A DNA stretch of 34,485 nucleotides. Origin: an uncultured Erysipelotrichaceae bacterium. Lineage in GTDB: Bacteria; Bacillota_I; Bacilli_A; Erysipelotrichales; Erysipelotrichaceae. Position 1 is the first letter of the stretch. The number at the start of each line of letters is the position of its first letter. Below the pieces are notes generated by a model that was given only the letters and a program-made list of their open reading frames with translations, searched no databases and was not told where the DNA came from. This document shows, in pieces, positions 25,239-31,494 of the stretch. Position numbers and translations under genes: made by a program. The stretch is taken from the NCBI GenBank assembly GCA_902793635.1, contig CADBEA010000033.1:1-34485 (forward strand), written 5' to 3'.

Positions 25239-26915
25239 ATGTCATATGCACTGATCAGCAACACCAGCAATTGCAAGAATTGCTATAAATGTATCCGTTA
25301 CTGTCCGGTCAAAGCTATCTCGTTTGAAAACGACAAAGCTTCGATCATTCATCTTGACTGTATTCTCTGTGGCACATGCTATCATATCTGCCCGCAGAAT
25401 CTGAAAAAGATCCGCAGTGACAGCGCTCTGGTAAAACAGATGATCGCTTCCGGCGCGCCGGTAGTCGCATCCGTGGCACCGAGTTTTGTCGCGTATTACG
25501 AAAACTGCGATATGGAAACGATGACCAGGGCCCTTCAGAAACTGGGCTTTCAGGGCTGTGAAGAAACAGCAATCGGCGCCACCATCGTCAAGAAGGCTTA
25601 TGACGAAATGCTGGAGGAAGACCATGATGTCATTCTGTCCACCTGCTGTCATTCCGCCAATACGCTGATCAAGCGTTATTATCCGGATCTTCTACCGCTG
25701 CTGGCACCGGTGCTTTCACCGATGTTGGCGCACGGTAAGGATATCAAGAGCCGTATCCCGGGTGCGAAGACCGTCTTCATCGGACCCTGCATTGCGAAAA
25801 AGGACGAGGCTGATCAGCATGCGGATCTGATTGACGCGGCTCTGACCTTCGAAGAACTGGACGCAATGCTTGCGGAAGCCGGCATTGAGATGGAAGAGAC
25901 CGATTCACCCATCCGGATCGAAAAGTCGAAAGCCCGTCTGTTCCCGACGACCGGCGGCGTTCTGAAGACGATGGAATGCGCCAGCCGGAATTATGAGTAT
26001 CTGGCGGTGGACGGCGTTGAGAATCTGATGCGCATGGCCGAGGATATTCAGGCCGGCCGCATTCATAACTGCTTTATCGAAATGTCCGCCTGCGCGGGGA
26101 GCTGCGTCAACGGACCGGTCGTCGTCAGCAAGCAGAAGAGTATTGCCAGCGGCACGATCGCCGTGCGGCAGTTTGCCGGTAAGGAAGACTTCGACTGCTA
26201 TCAGGTACAACCTGATGAAATCGGCTGTGCTTATGAGGACGATCACCGTCACAGAGTCACGCCGAGTGAAGAACTGATCGAAAAGACGCTGGTCAAAATG
26301 AACAAGGAAGATCCCGTCAACCGCCTCAACTGCGGCAGCTGCGGTTATGATTCCTGCCGTGAGAAGGCAATCGCGATTATCCGCGGCCGTGCCAATCCTG
26401 ACATGTGCCTGCCGCTGATGATGGAAAAGGCAGCTTCGATGTCCGACAAGATCGTATCCAATTCGACGAACGGTCTGATGGTTCTCGATGAAGACCTGCA
26501 TATCCAGCTGATCAATGACCGGATGTGCCGGCTGCTCGGCGGTGTGAAATCAGCTGATCTGATCGGTCAGCAGGTCACTGCCATCCTCGATCCGTTTGAT
26601 TATCTGGATGCATTGAGCGGTGATAAGGTCAACGCCCGCAAGCAGCATCTGGAACAGTACGGCAAGTGGGTCGAGAATACCGTGATCTTTGACAAGAAGT
26701 TCAATGTCCTGATCTGCATCATGCGCGACATCACGAAACATGAAGAGGATGCTCTGAAGCAGAAGCAGCTGATCGAAAAGACAATGATGGTCGCTGACGA
26801 AGTACTGAATAACAATATGATGACCGTTCACGAGATTGCTTCGCTGCTTGGTGAAACAGCCGCCCAGACCAAGGTCGCCCTGACCACCCTGAAGGAGACG
26901 ATCAATAATGAATGA
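25239..26915 (+). CDS. [FeFe]-hydrogenase-like sensor protein with ferredoxin, Fe-S and PAS domains
   Basis: The 558 residues run as follows. A 2x[4Fe-4S] ferredoxin has Cys12/15/18/22 and Cys41/44/47/51. A hydrogenase large-subunit domain (about 70-330) keeps the H-cluster ligands in STCCHS (136-137), GPCIAKKDE (184) and SACAGSC (285, 289). A CGSCGYDSC cluster follows (365/368/373 with Cys390), then a PAS domain (about 400-500) and a short helical tail. This is the layout of sensory (group C/D type) [FeFe]-hydrogenases, which are weakly active or act as H2/redox sensors. The catalytic loops are looser than in enzymes that make H2 in bulk. I start at 25239 because AGGGAG is 9 nt upstream; an in-frame extension to 25146 has no ribosome site. 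It overlaps the phosphatase by 8 bp. Confidence 0.88.
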   Translation: MSYALISNTSNCKNCYKCIRYCPVKAISFENDKASIIHLDCILCGTCYHICPQNLKKIRSDSALVKQMIASGAPVVASVAPSFVAYYENCDMETMTRALQKLGFQGCEETAIGATIVKKAYDEMLEEDHDVILSTCCHSANTLIKRYYPDLLPLLAPVLSPMLAHGKDIKSRIPGAKTVFIGPCIAKKDEADQHADLIDAALTFEELDAMLAEAGIEMEETDSPIRIEKSKARLFPTTGGVLKTMECASRNYEYLAVDGVENLMRMAEDIQAGRIHNCFIEMSACAGSCVNGPVVVSKQKSIASGTIAVRQFAGKEDFDCYQVQPDEIGCAYEDDHRHRVTPSEELIEKTLVKMNKEDPVNRLNCGSCGYDSCREKAIAIIRGRANPDMCLPLMMEKAASMSDKIVSNSTNGLMVLDEDLHIQLINDRMCRLLGGVKSADLIGQQVTAILDPFDYLDALSGDKVNARKQHLEQYGKWVENTVIFDKKFNVLICIMRDITKHEEDALKQKQLIEKTMMVADEVLNNNMMTVHEIASLLGETAAQTKVALTTLKETINNE

Positions 26916-28089
26916 CGCCATGTATATCGAATGCGGCTGGCAGTCCGTCAATCATGTCGGTGAACAGCTGTGCGGCGACAATGTCAATATCGTGGATGTC
27001 AATGAGAATTCCCGCGTCATGGTCCTGGCCGACGGCCGGACGCTGCTGGTCGGTGTCAAGGCCAACATTCTTTCGACCCTGACCGCCAAGATGATGTCCG
27101 AGATGCTGGCCGGAAACGTCCATCTGACTGACTGCGTTGACACGGTCATTTCGACACTGCCGGTCTGCCGGGAAAGGGGCGTCGCCTATTCGACGTTCTC
27201 GATTGCCCAGATGTGGGACGACGGTCTGATCCGTGTATTCAACTTCGACAATCCCAAGCCGTTCATCATCCATAAGGGCGTGGCGATCCTGCCGGACTAT
27301 GAAACGATGGAGATATCCGGCCGCAAGATCGACTACTGTTCGTTTGAAGCGGATGAGAATGACTGTCTGTTCATGATGAGTGACGGCACGATCAATGCCG
27401 GTGCCGGTGAGATCCTCAACTACGGCTGGCAGCTGCCGCAGATCATGGACTTCATGGAAGGCATGTATCAGCCGTTTGTCTCCGCCAAGGCACTGGCGAC
27501 GATCCTTGTTGACCGCTGCAATATTCTTTACAACAACAAGCCGGGTGACGATACGACAGCGGCTGTCGTCCGCATCCGGAAACACCATTCAGCCGCGCTG
27601 ATGGTCGGTCCCGCCAGCAACCGGGAAGATGATGAACGCATGGTGAAAGATTTCCTGAATGAGGAAGGAACGCATATCGTCTGCGGCGGCACGACTGCCA
27701 AAGTCGTCTCCAAGGTCACGCAGAAGGATATTGAGATCGTGACACTGGACGGGGATGACAGCGGCATCCCGCCGATCTCCAAGATCGAAGGCATCGACCT
27801 GGTCACGGAAGGTATGATCACCCTGCACAAGGTATATGAATACGCCCAGGACTGGCTTGGTGAGAACAAATCGTATTTTGACTGGAACTACCGCATCGAC
27901 GGTGCTTCATTGCTGGCCACCGAACTGCTGGAAAAGGACACGGATATCACATTCTATGTCGGCTGTGCCGTCAATCCCGCCCACCAGGAAGATGATTCGC
28001 TTGGCTTCAAGCTGAAGCTGCAGCTGATCGACAATCTGGCAGCCATCCTGAAGAAGATGGACAAAGAGGTGAAGGTCAGATACTTCTGA
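26908..28089 (+). CDS. PP2C/SpoIIE-family serine phosphatase partner of the hydrogenase-like sensor
   Basis: Residues 1-225 form a PP2C-type phosphatase: Asp24 in CGDNV, Asp42-Gly43 in LADG, Asp159-Gly160 in MMSDGT and the metal pair Asp214-Asp215 in GDDTTAAV. Residues 228-393 are a second domain (LMVGPASNREDDERMVKDFL, then CGGTTAKVV and IEGIDLVTEGMITL) of the kind found after such phosphatases in anaerobic Bacillota; its role is unknown. One oddity is that the usual DGLGSGVKAN loop reads DGRTLLVGVKAN here. GGAG lies 10 nt before the ATG. The 8-bp overlap with the sensor gene indicates a shared operon, probably sensing redox state or H2 and acting through dephosphorylation. No anti-sigma or anti-anti-sigma partner is in the window. 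Confidence 0.85.
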   Translation: MNDAMYIECGWQSVNHVGEQLCGDNVNIVDVNENSRVMVLADGRTLLVGVKANILSTLTAKMMSEMLAGNVHLTDCVDTVISTLPVCRERGVAYSTFSIAQMWDDGLIRVFNFDNPKPFIIHKGVAILPDYETMEISGRKIDYCSFEADENDCLFMMSDGTINAGAGEILNYGWQLPQIMDFMEGMYQPFVSAKALATILVDRCNILYNNKPGDDTTAAVVRIRKHHSAALMVGPASNREDDERMVKDFLNEEGTHIVCGGTTAKVVSKVTQKDIEIVTLDGDDSGIPPISKIEGIDLVTEGMITLHKVYEYAQDWLGENKSYFDWNYRIDGASLLATELLEKDTDITFYVGCAVNPAHQEDDSLGFKLKLQLIDNLAAILKKMDKEVKVRYF

Positions 28090-28110
28090 AACACCTTTAG
28101 ACAAAAGAAT

Positions 28111-28144
28111 AAAAAAAGAGAGGAACACTTCAAGGTGTTCCTCT
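28111..28144 (-). terminator. Terminator of the 129-residue membrane protein gene
   Basis: On the minus strand AGAGGAACAC and GTGTTCCTCT form ten perfect pairs around CTTGAA, followed by CTTTTTTT. It may also slow plus-strand transcripts from the phosphatase, which lack a U tract here. Confidence 0.9.
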
Positions 28145-28159
28145 TGTCGTATTCCGGAA

Positions 28160-28549
28160 TTATCTGACAATGACTTTGGCGACGGCTTTGGCGATACGCT
28201 TTTCGTCCCGCTTTCTGTCTAGGTAGCGGCGGGTCGCTTTCTCGTAGCCTTTGATGCCTTTCAGTTCATCGTCGTTTTTATAGATCAGATGGATGGCCAG
28301 CAGGATCGGCAGGATCGTCAGCAGCGGCTGCATATTCTTTTTGGTAACCTCGGATGTTTCATTGATGACTTCCGATTTGATATCCATCAGTTTCAGCTGC
28401 AGATCCAGATCCTCAAGCACCGGCTGCATTTCCTGAGCGGCTTTCGCTGCTTTGAGAAGCTTGCCGAGCAGAACGATGAGCATGATGAAGACGAGGGCGA
28501 TGGATGCATATAAAATATAAAAATCATACGGATGCAGATTGATATTCAT
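28160..28549 (-). CDS. Small membrane protein of unknown function, 129 residues
   Basis: I do not recognise the family. An N-terminal membrane helix (about 12-30, YILYASIALVFIMLIVLL) precedes an amphipathic stretch (31-70) that could form a coiled coil. A second hydrophobic segment (about 74-89, LLTILPILLAIHLIY) and a strongly basic tail rich in Lys/Arg (95-129) follow. The tail could contact nucleic acid or the membrane surface. AGGAAGG lies about 8 nt before the ATG, and a strong terminator follows, so expression is likely. It stands alone between convergent and divergent neighbours. Confidence 0.75.
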   Translation of the reverse strand: MNINLHPYDFYILYASIALVFIMLIVLLGKLLKAAKAAQEMQPVLEDLDLQLKLMDIKSEVINETSEVTKKNMQPLLTILPILLAIHLIYKNDDELKGIKGYEKATRRYLDRKRDEKRIAKAVAKVIVR

Positions 28550-28650
28550 AACGATACCTTCCTGTTGTCATTATCGTACCATTAAATTCACCTGTGTGTC
28601 ATATCAACTTTCTGGTTTCCCCCAAAAGGCAGGACAGTTATAATAGTCAT

Positions 28651-29127
28651 ATGGAAAAAACAATCACGATCATCCTTGTGTCCGACAATCACGGCCAGGC
28701 GGAAGGCCTGCAGTATCTGCGCCGTACTTACAGTAACGCGGATTATTTTATTCACTGCGGTGACGCAGAACTGCCGACCTATCTGATGGACGGTTTTCTG
28801 GTGGTGCAGGGGAACAATGACGGCTGGCAGCAGTTCCCCATGCGCAAGGTCATTCCCGTTGGCGAACACAATATATATATCTGCCACGGTCACCGTGACA
28901 TGTTTTACGGACGTTTTGAAATGCTGGCAGACAGATGCAAAGATTTCGGCTGTGACATCGGCTTTTTCGGTCATTCCCATATTCCGTTTGACAAGACTGT
29001 CAAAGGGGTGCGGCTTTTGAATCCGGGTTCTATCTGGCATAACCGGGATGGATCACCGGCTTCCTATATGATCGTGAAACTGAAGGGAAAAGAAGTTGAT
29101 GTGCAGCTGATGCGCTACAAAAAATAA
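28651..29127 (+). CDS. YfcE/MJ0936-type metallophosphoesterase
   Basis: A cytosolic phosphodiesterase of the calcineurin-like family; relatives act on small phosphodiesters. The 158 residues show the metal motifs in order: SDNHG, HCGDAE, GNND, ICHGH and FFGHSH, with NPGSI after them. The ATG at 28651 gives a normal N-terminus running straight into the first strand. A GTG at 28594 would add 19 residues without homology. There is no ribosome site before the ATG; instead a TATAAT ends 6 bp upstream (28639-28644), so the mRNA may be leaderless. The tRNA gene follows. Confidence 0.9.
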   Translation: MEKTITIILVSDNHGQAEGLQYLRRTYSNADYFIHCGDAELPTYLMDGFLVVQGNNDGWQQFPMRKVIPVGEHNIYICHGHRDMFYGRFEMLADRCKDFGCDIGFFGHSHIPFDKTVKGVRLLNPGSIWHNRDGSPASYMIVKLKGKEVDVQLMRYKK

Positions 29128-29135
29128 ATCCGTTC

Positions 29136-29164
29136 TTGAAAAGCAGGCTGTACTTTGATATATT
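29136..29164 (+). promoter_or_regulatory. Promoter of the tRNA-Arg gene
   Basis: TTGAAA (29136-29141) and TATATT (29159-29164) are 17 bp apart. Transcription should start near 29171, a few bases before the mature tRNA. Confidence 0.75.
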
Positions 29165-29173
29165 ATTAGCGCT

Positions 29174-29250
29174 GTCGTTGTAGCTCAGTTGGATAGAGCA
29201 CCCGCCTTCTAAGCGGACGGTCAAGAGTTCGAGTCTCTTCAACGACGCCA
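29174..29250 (+). tRNA. tRNA-Arg, anticodon UCU
   Basis: A full cloverleaf of 77 nt can be drawn: acceptor GTCGTTG with CAACGAC, D arm GCTC with GAGC, anticodon loop CTTCTAA with anticodon TCT at 29208-29210, T arm AAGAG with CTCTT around TTCGAGT, discriminator G and an encoded CCA. The outermost anticodon-stem pair (27-43) is C-A and does not match. It reads AGA (and AGG) codons. Confidence 0.96.
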
Positions 29251-29253
29251 TGT

Positions 29254-29290
29254 TAAATCGCCATCAGATCCTGCTGGCGATTTATTTTTT
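29254..29290 (+). terminator. Terminator after the tRNA, just before the DUF3196 gene
   Basis: TAAATCGCCA and TGGCGATTTA pair perfectly over ten bases, followed by six T. The next gene begins 12 bp later without a visible promoter, so it must use readthrough or a promoter I cannot see. Confidence 0.9.
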
Positions 29291-29301
29291 AGGGAAAACA
29301 T

Positions 29302-29997
29302 ATGGAAGACTATTACCGTGAAATCCTCGATGAAATCGATAGCCTGATGAAGGAAGATCGCCTGCAGCAGGCATTTTCGCTGCTTGAAAAGGAACTGGAG
29401 ATGCCCTATATCCCGCCGGAAGCGGAAGAAAAGATGCAGAAGATGCGCAAAGATCTGATCTACCGGATGGCGGAAGACAGGGAACAGTATGAACTGTCGC
29501 TGGACGCGCTTCTGAAGCGGCTGAAGGGAAAGCCGCAGACCCAGCTGGCCGCGGCGGCCGCGCTTTCCGAACGGAACCTGCGCTCCTGCTATCTGGAGAT
29601 CAACGACTGGCTGAGCAAGGATCCCCAGCCGGAAGCGGCGGCACTGATCATCGAAGCAATTGCCGAGCAGGAAATCAACGAAGAATTCACATTGATGAAG
29701 AATGGCGTGGAATATACGTTCTGGGGTACCGATGTCATACCGGTCGCCCACAGCAAAGGCTTTCATAAAGCCATGAAGCTGCTGGAGGAATGGATTGGCA
29801 GCGATCATCCGGATCTGTTTGAAATGTGCCGCACGGTACTGATCCATGAAGTATATCTGTTTCTGCCGCTTTCCTATGATGAACAGGAAGGGGAGGAACT
29901 GGCGCTTTCCGTCCTGGATCAGGTCAGCGCCCTGATGGACGAGGGAGAAACAGCCGCCCGGATCCGAAGCCAAATCGGGCAATCAAAGAAGAATTAG
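29302..29997 (+). CDS. DUF3196-type helical protein
   Basis: A 231-residue, acidic and entirely helical protein without signal or membrane segments. The N-terminus, MEDYYREILDEIDSLMKEDRLQQAFSLLEKEL, and the central QLAAAAALSERNLR helix resemble the DUF3196 family known from mycoplasmas and Erysipelotrichia, which has TPR-like helices. No activity is known for the family. AGGGA lies 7 nt before the ATG. The stop codon lies inside the first CIRCE element of the trigger factor promoter, so the two genes are tightly packed but separately controlled. Confidence 0.65.
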   Translation: MEDYYREILDEIDSLMKEDRLQQAFSLLEKELEMPYIPPEAEEKMQKMRKDLIYRMAEDREQYELSLDALLKRLKGKPQTQLAAAAALSERNLRSCYLEINDWLSKDPQPEAAALIIEAIAEQEINEEFTLMKNGVEYTFWGTDVIPVAHSKGFHKAMKLLEEWIGSDHPDLFEMCRTVLIHEVYLFLPLSYDEQEGEELALSVLDQVSALMDEGETAARIRSQIGQSKKN

Positions 29998-30020
29998 CAC
30001 TTTTATGTTGACAGTGCTAA
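29994..30020 (+). promoter_or_regulatory. CIRCE element 1 (HrcA operator)
   Basis: TTAGCACTT-N9-CAGTGCTAA matches the consensus TTAGCACTC-N9-GAGTGCTAA at 8 of 9 positions in each arm, with exact 9-bp spacing. It overlaps the -35 box and the stop codon of the upstream gene. Confidence 0.92.
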
Positions 30021-30036
30021 CACCCGTATGTATGAT
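30008..30036 (+). promoter_or_regulatory. Heat-shock type promoter P1 of tig
   Basis: TTGACA (30008-30013) and TATGAT (30031-30036) are 17 bp apart. CIRCE 1 covers the -35 and CIRCE 2 begins 2 bp after the -10, so HrcA can clamp both sides. Confidence 0.9.
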
Positions 30037-30037
30037 A

Positions 30038-30064
30038 TTAGCAGGCAAAGTGCCAGAGTGCTAA
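30038..30064 (+). promoter_or_regulatory. CIRCE element 2
   Basis: TTAGCAGGC-N9-GAGTGCTAA has a perfect right arm and six of nine bases in the left arm, again with 9-bp spacing. It covers the start of transcription from P1. Confidence 0.8.
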
Positions 30065-30103
30065 AAACTGCGTATGCTTTTCATGGCAGACTTGCCTGAA
30101 CTC

Positions 30104-30112
30104 TGTTATAAT
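30104..30112 (+). promoter_or_regulatory. Second promoter P2 of tig, extended -10
   Basis: TG-T-TATAAT is a consensus extended -10 element lying downstream of both CIRCE sites. Transcription from about 30119 would give a leader of 22 nt that includes the AAGGAG ribosome site. It lacks a good -35. It could supply unregulated basal expression. Confidence 0.6.
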
Positions 30113-30140
30113 ATTTCGGCGAAAAGAAGGAGTTAATATT

Positions 30141-31412
30141 ATGTCAATTTGGACACTGAAAGAAAAATCTGTCGGAGAACTCGTTGTAGTCATCGAGGGC
30201 GATGATTGGAAGAGAGCCGTTGCCAAGGCTTTTAACAAACTGGCTAAGACTGTTGTCATCGACGGTTTCCGTAAAGGAAGCGCCCCGAAGGCTCTGCTGG
30301 AAAAGAGAATCAGCGCCGGCGAACGTTTCATGCAGGCAATCGAAGACAGAGCAAATGACTGGATGAGAGCTGCCCTGGAAGAAAAGGGTCTGAAGCCGAT
30401 CAGCCAGCCGCAGCTGGATGTCCGTGCTGTCGACGGTGATAAGGCGGAACTGGTATTCACCTTTGCCGTTGAACCGAAGGCTGAGATCAGCGACTATATC
30501 GGACTGGATTACCCGCTCGATGAAGTTACTGTTTCAGATGAAGAAATCGCTGAAGAAATCGACCGTATGAGAGAAAGCTATGCCGAGATGGAAGTCAAGG
30601 AAGAAGCTGCTGAAAACGGCGATACAGTCAATATCAACTACAAGGGATTCAAGGACGGCGTTGCCTTCGAAGGCGGCGAGGCTGAGAACTATGATCTGGT
30701 GCTCGGTTCCAATTCCTTTATCCCGGGCTTTGAAGAACAGCTGATCGGCGTCAAGGCCGGTGAAGAAAAAGACTTGAACCTGAAGTTCCCGGAAGACTAT
30801 CACGCCGAGGATCTGAAGGGTGCTGAAGTCGTCTTCAAAGTCAGAGTCAATGAAGTTAAGACAAAGGTCCTGCCGGAGCTGAATGATGAATTCGCGCAGG
30901 ATATCAACGCCAAGGATGTCAAGACCGTGGATGATCTCAAAGACATGGTCAGAAGCAGAATCGAAGAAAGAAAGAAGAGCGAAGCGGAAGCCAAGGCAGA
31001 CAACGCCCTCAGCGAACAGCTGATCGAGAAGGTGAACGTTGAGATTCCGGATGTCATGATCGAAGATGAAGTCCAGGGTCAGATCAACCAGCTCGTCAAC
31101 CAGCTGCAGCAGTACGGCATGTCCCTGACAGGTTATCTGCAGATGATGGGCCAGACAGCTGATCAGCTGAAAGACAGCTACCGCGGCAACGCCGAGAAGA
31201 CAGTCAAGATGAGACTGGCTCTGGCGAGAATCGCTGAACTTGAAAATATCGAACCAACGGAAGAAGAGATCGAGACTGAATATCAGAATATCGCTTCCAT
31301 GTATCAGATGAGCATCGATGATGTCAAGAAATACATCGACAAAGATATGCTGATAAACGACCTCAAGAATCAGAATGCTTACAAATTCGTAAAGGAAAAT
31401 GCCAAGCACTGA
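30141..31412 (+). CDS. tig: Trigger factor (ribosome-associated chaperone and prolyl isomerase)
   Basis: Binds the ribosome exit tunnel and shields nascent chains. The 423 residues include the ribosome-binding domain with the GFRKGSAP signature (42-49), the FKBP-type isomerase domain (about 150-240, GDTVNINYKGFKDGVAFEGG) and the C-terminal helical chaperone cage (about 250-423). Length is typical (about 430). AAGGAG lies 8 nt before the ATG. Arginine is often coded by AGA here, in contrast to the CGC/CGT habit of neighbours, and the cognate tRNA is encoded nearby. Its promoter carries two HrcA sites, unusual for tig. Lon follows after a terminator. Confidence 0.96.
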   Translation: MSIWTLKEKSVGELVVVIEGDDWKRAVAKAFNKLAKTVVIDGFRKGSAPKALLEKRISAGERFMQAIEDRANDWMRAALEEKGLKPISQPQLDVRAVDGDKAELVFTFAVEPKAEISDYIGLDYPLDEVTVSDEEIAEEIDRMRESYAEMEVKEEAAENGDTVNINYKGFKDGVAFEGGEAENYDLVLGSNSFIPGFEEQLIGVKAGEEKDLNLKFPEDYHAEDLKGAEVVFKVRVNEVKTKVLPELNDEFAQDINAKDVKTVDDLKDMVRSRIEERKKSEAEAKADNALSEQLIEKVNVEIPDVMIEDEVQGQINQLVNQLQQYGMSLTGYLQMMGQTADQLKDSYRGNAEKTVKMRLALARIAELENIEPTEEEIETEYQNIASMYQMSIDDVKKYIDKDMLINDLKNQNAYKFVKENAKH

Positions 31413-31441
31413 GATCCGTTAAAACTTCTGCTGCAATCCTG

Positions 31442-31469
31442 AAATAAGACGCTCCTGCGTCTTATTTTT
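31442..31469 (+). terminator. Terminator between tig and lon
   Basis: AAATAAGACGC and GCGTCTTATTT pair perfectly around TCCT and run into T residues. No promoter is visible between it and lon, so partial readthrough is likely. Confidence 0.88.
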
Positions 31470-31494
31470 CCCAATACGAAGAAGGAGGTACAGG

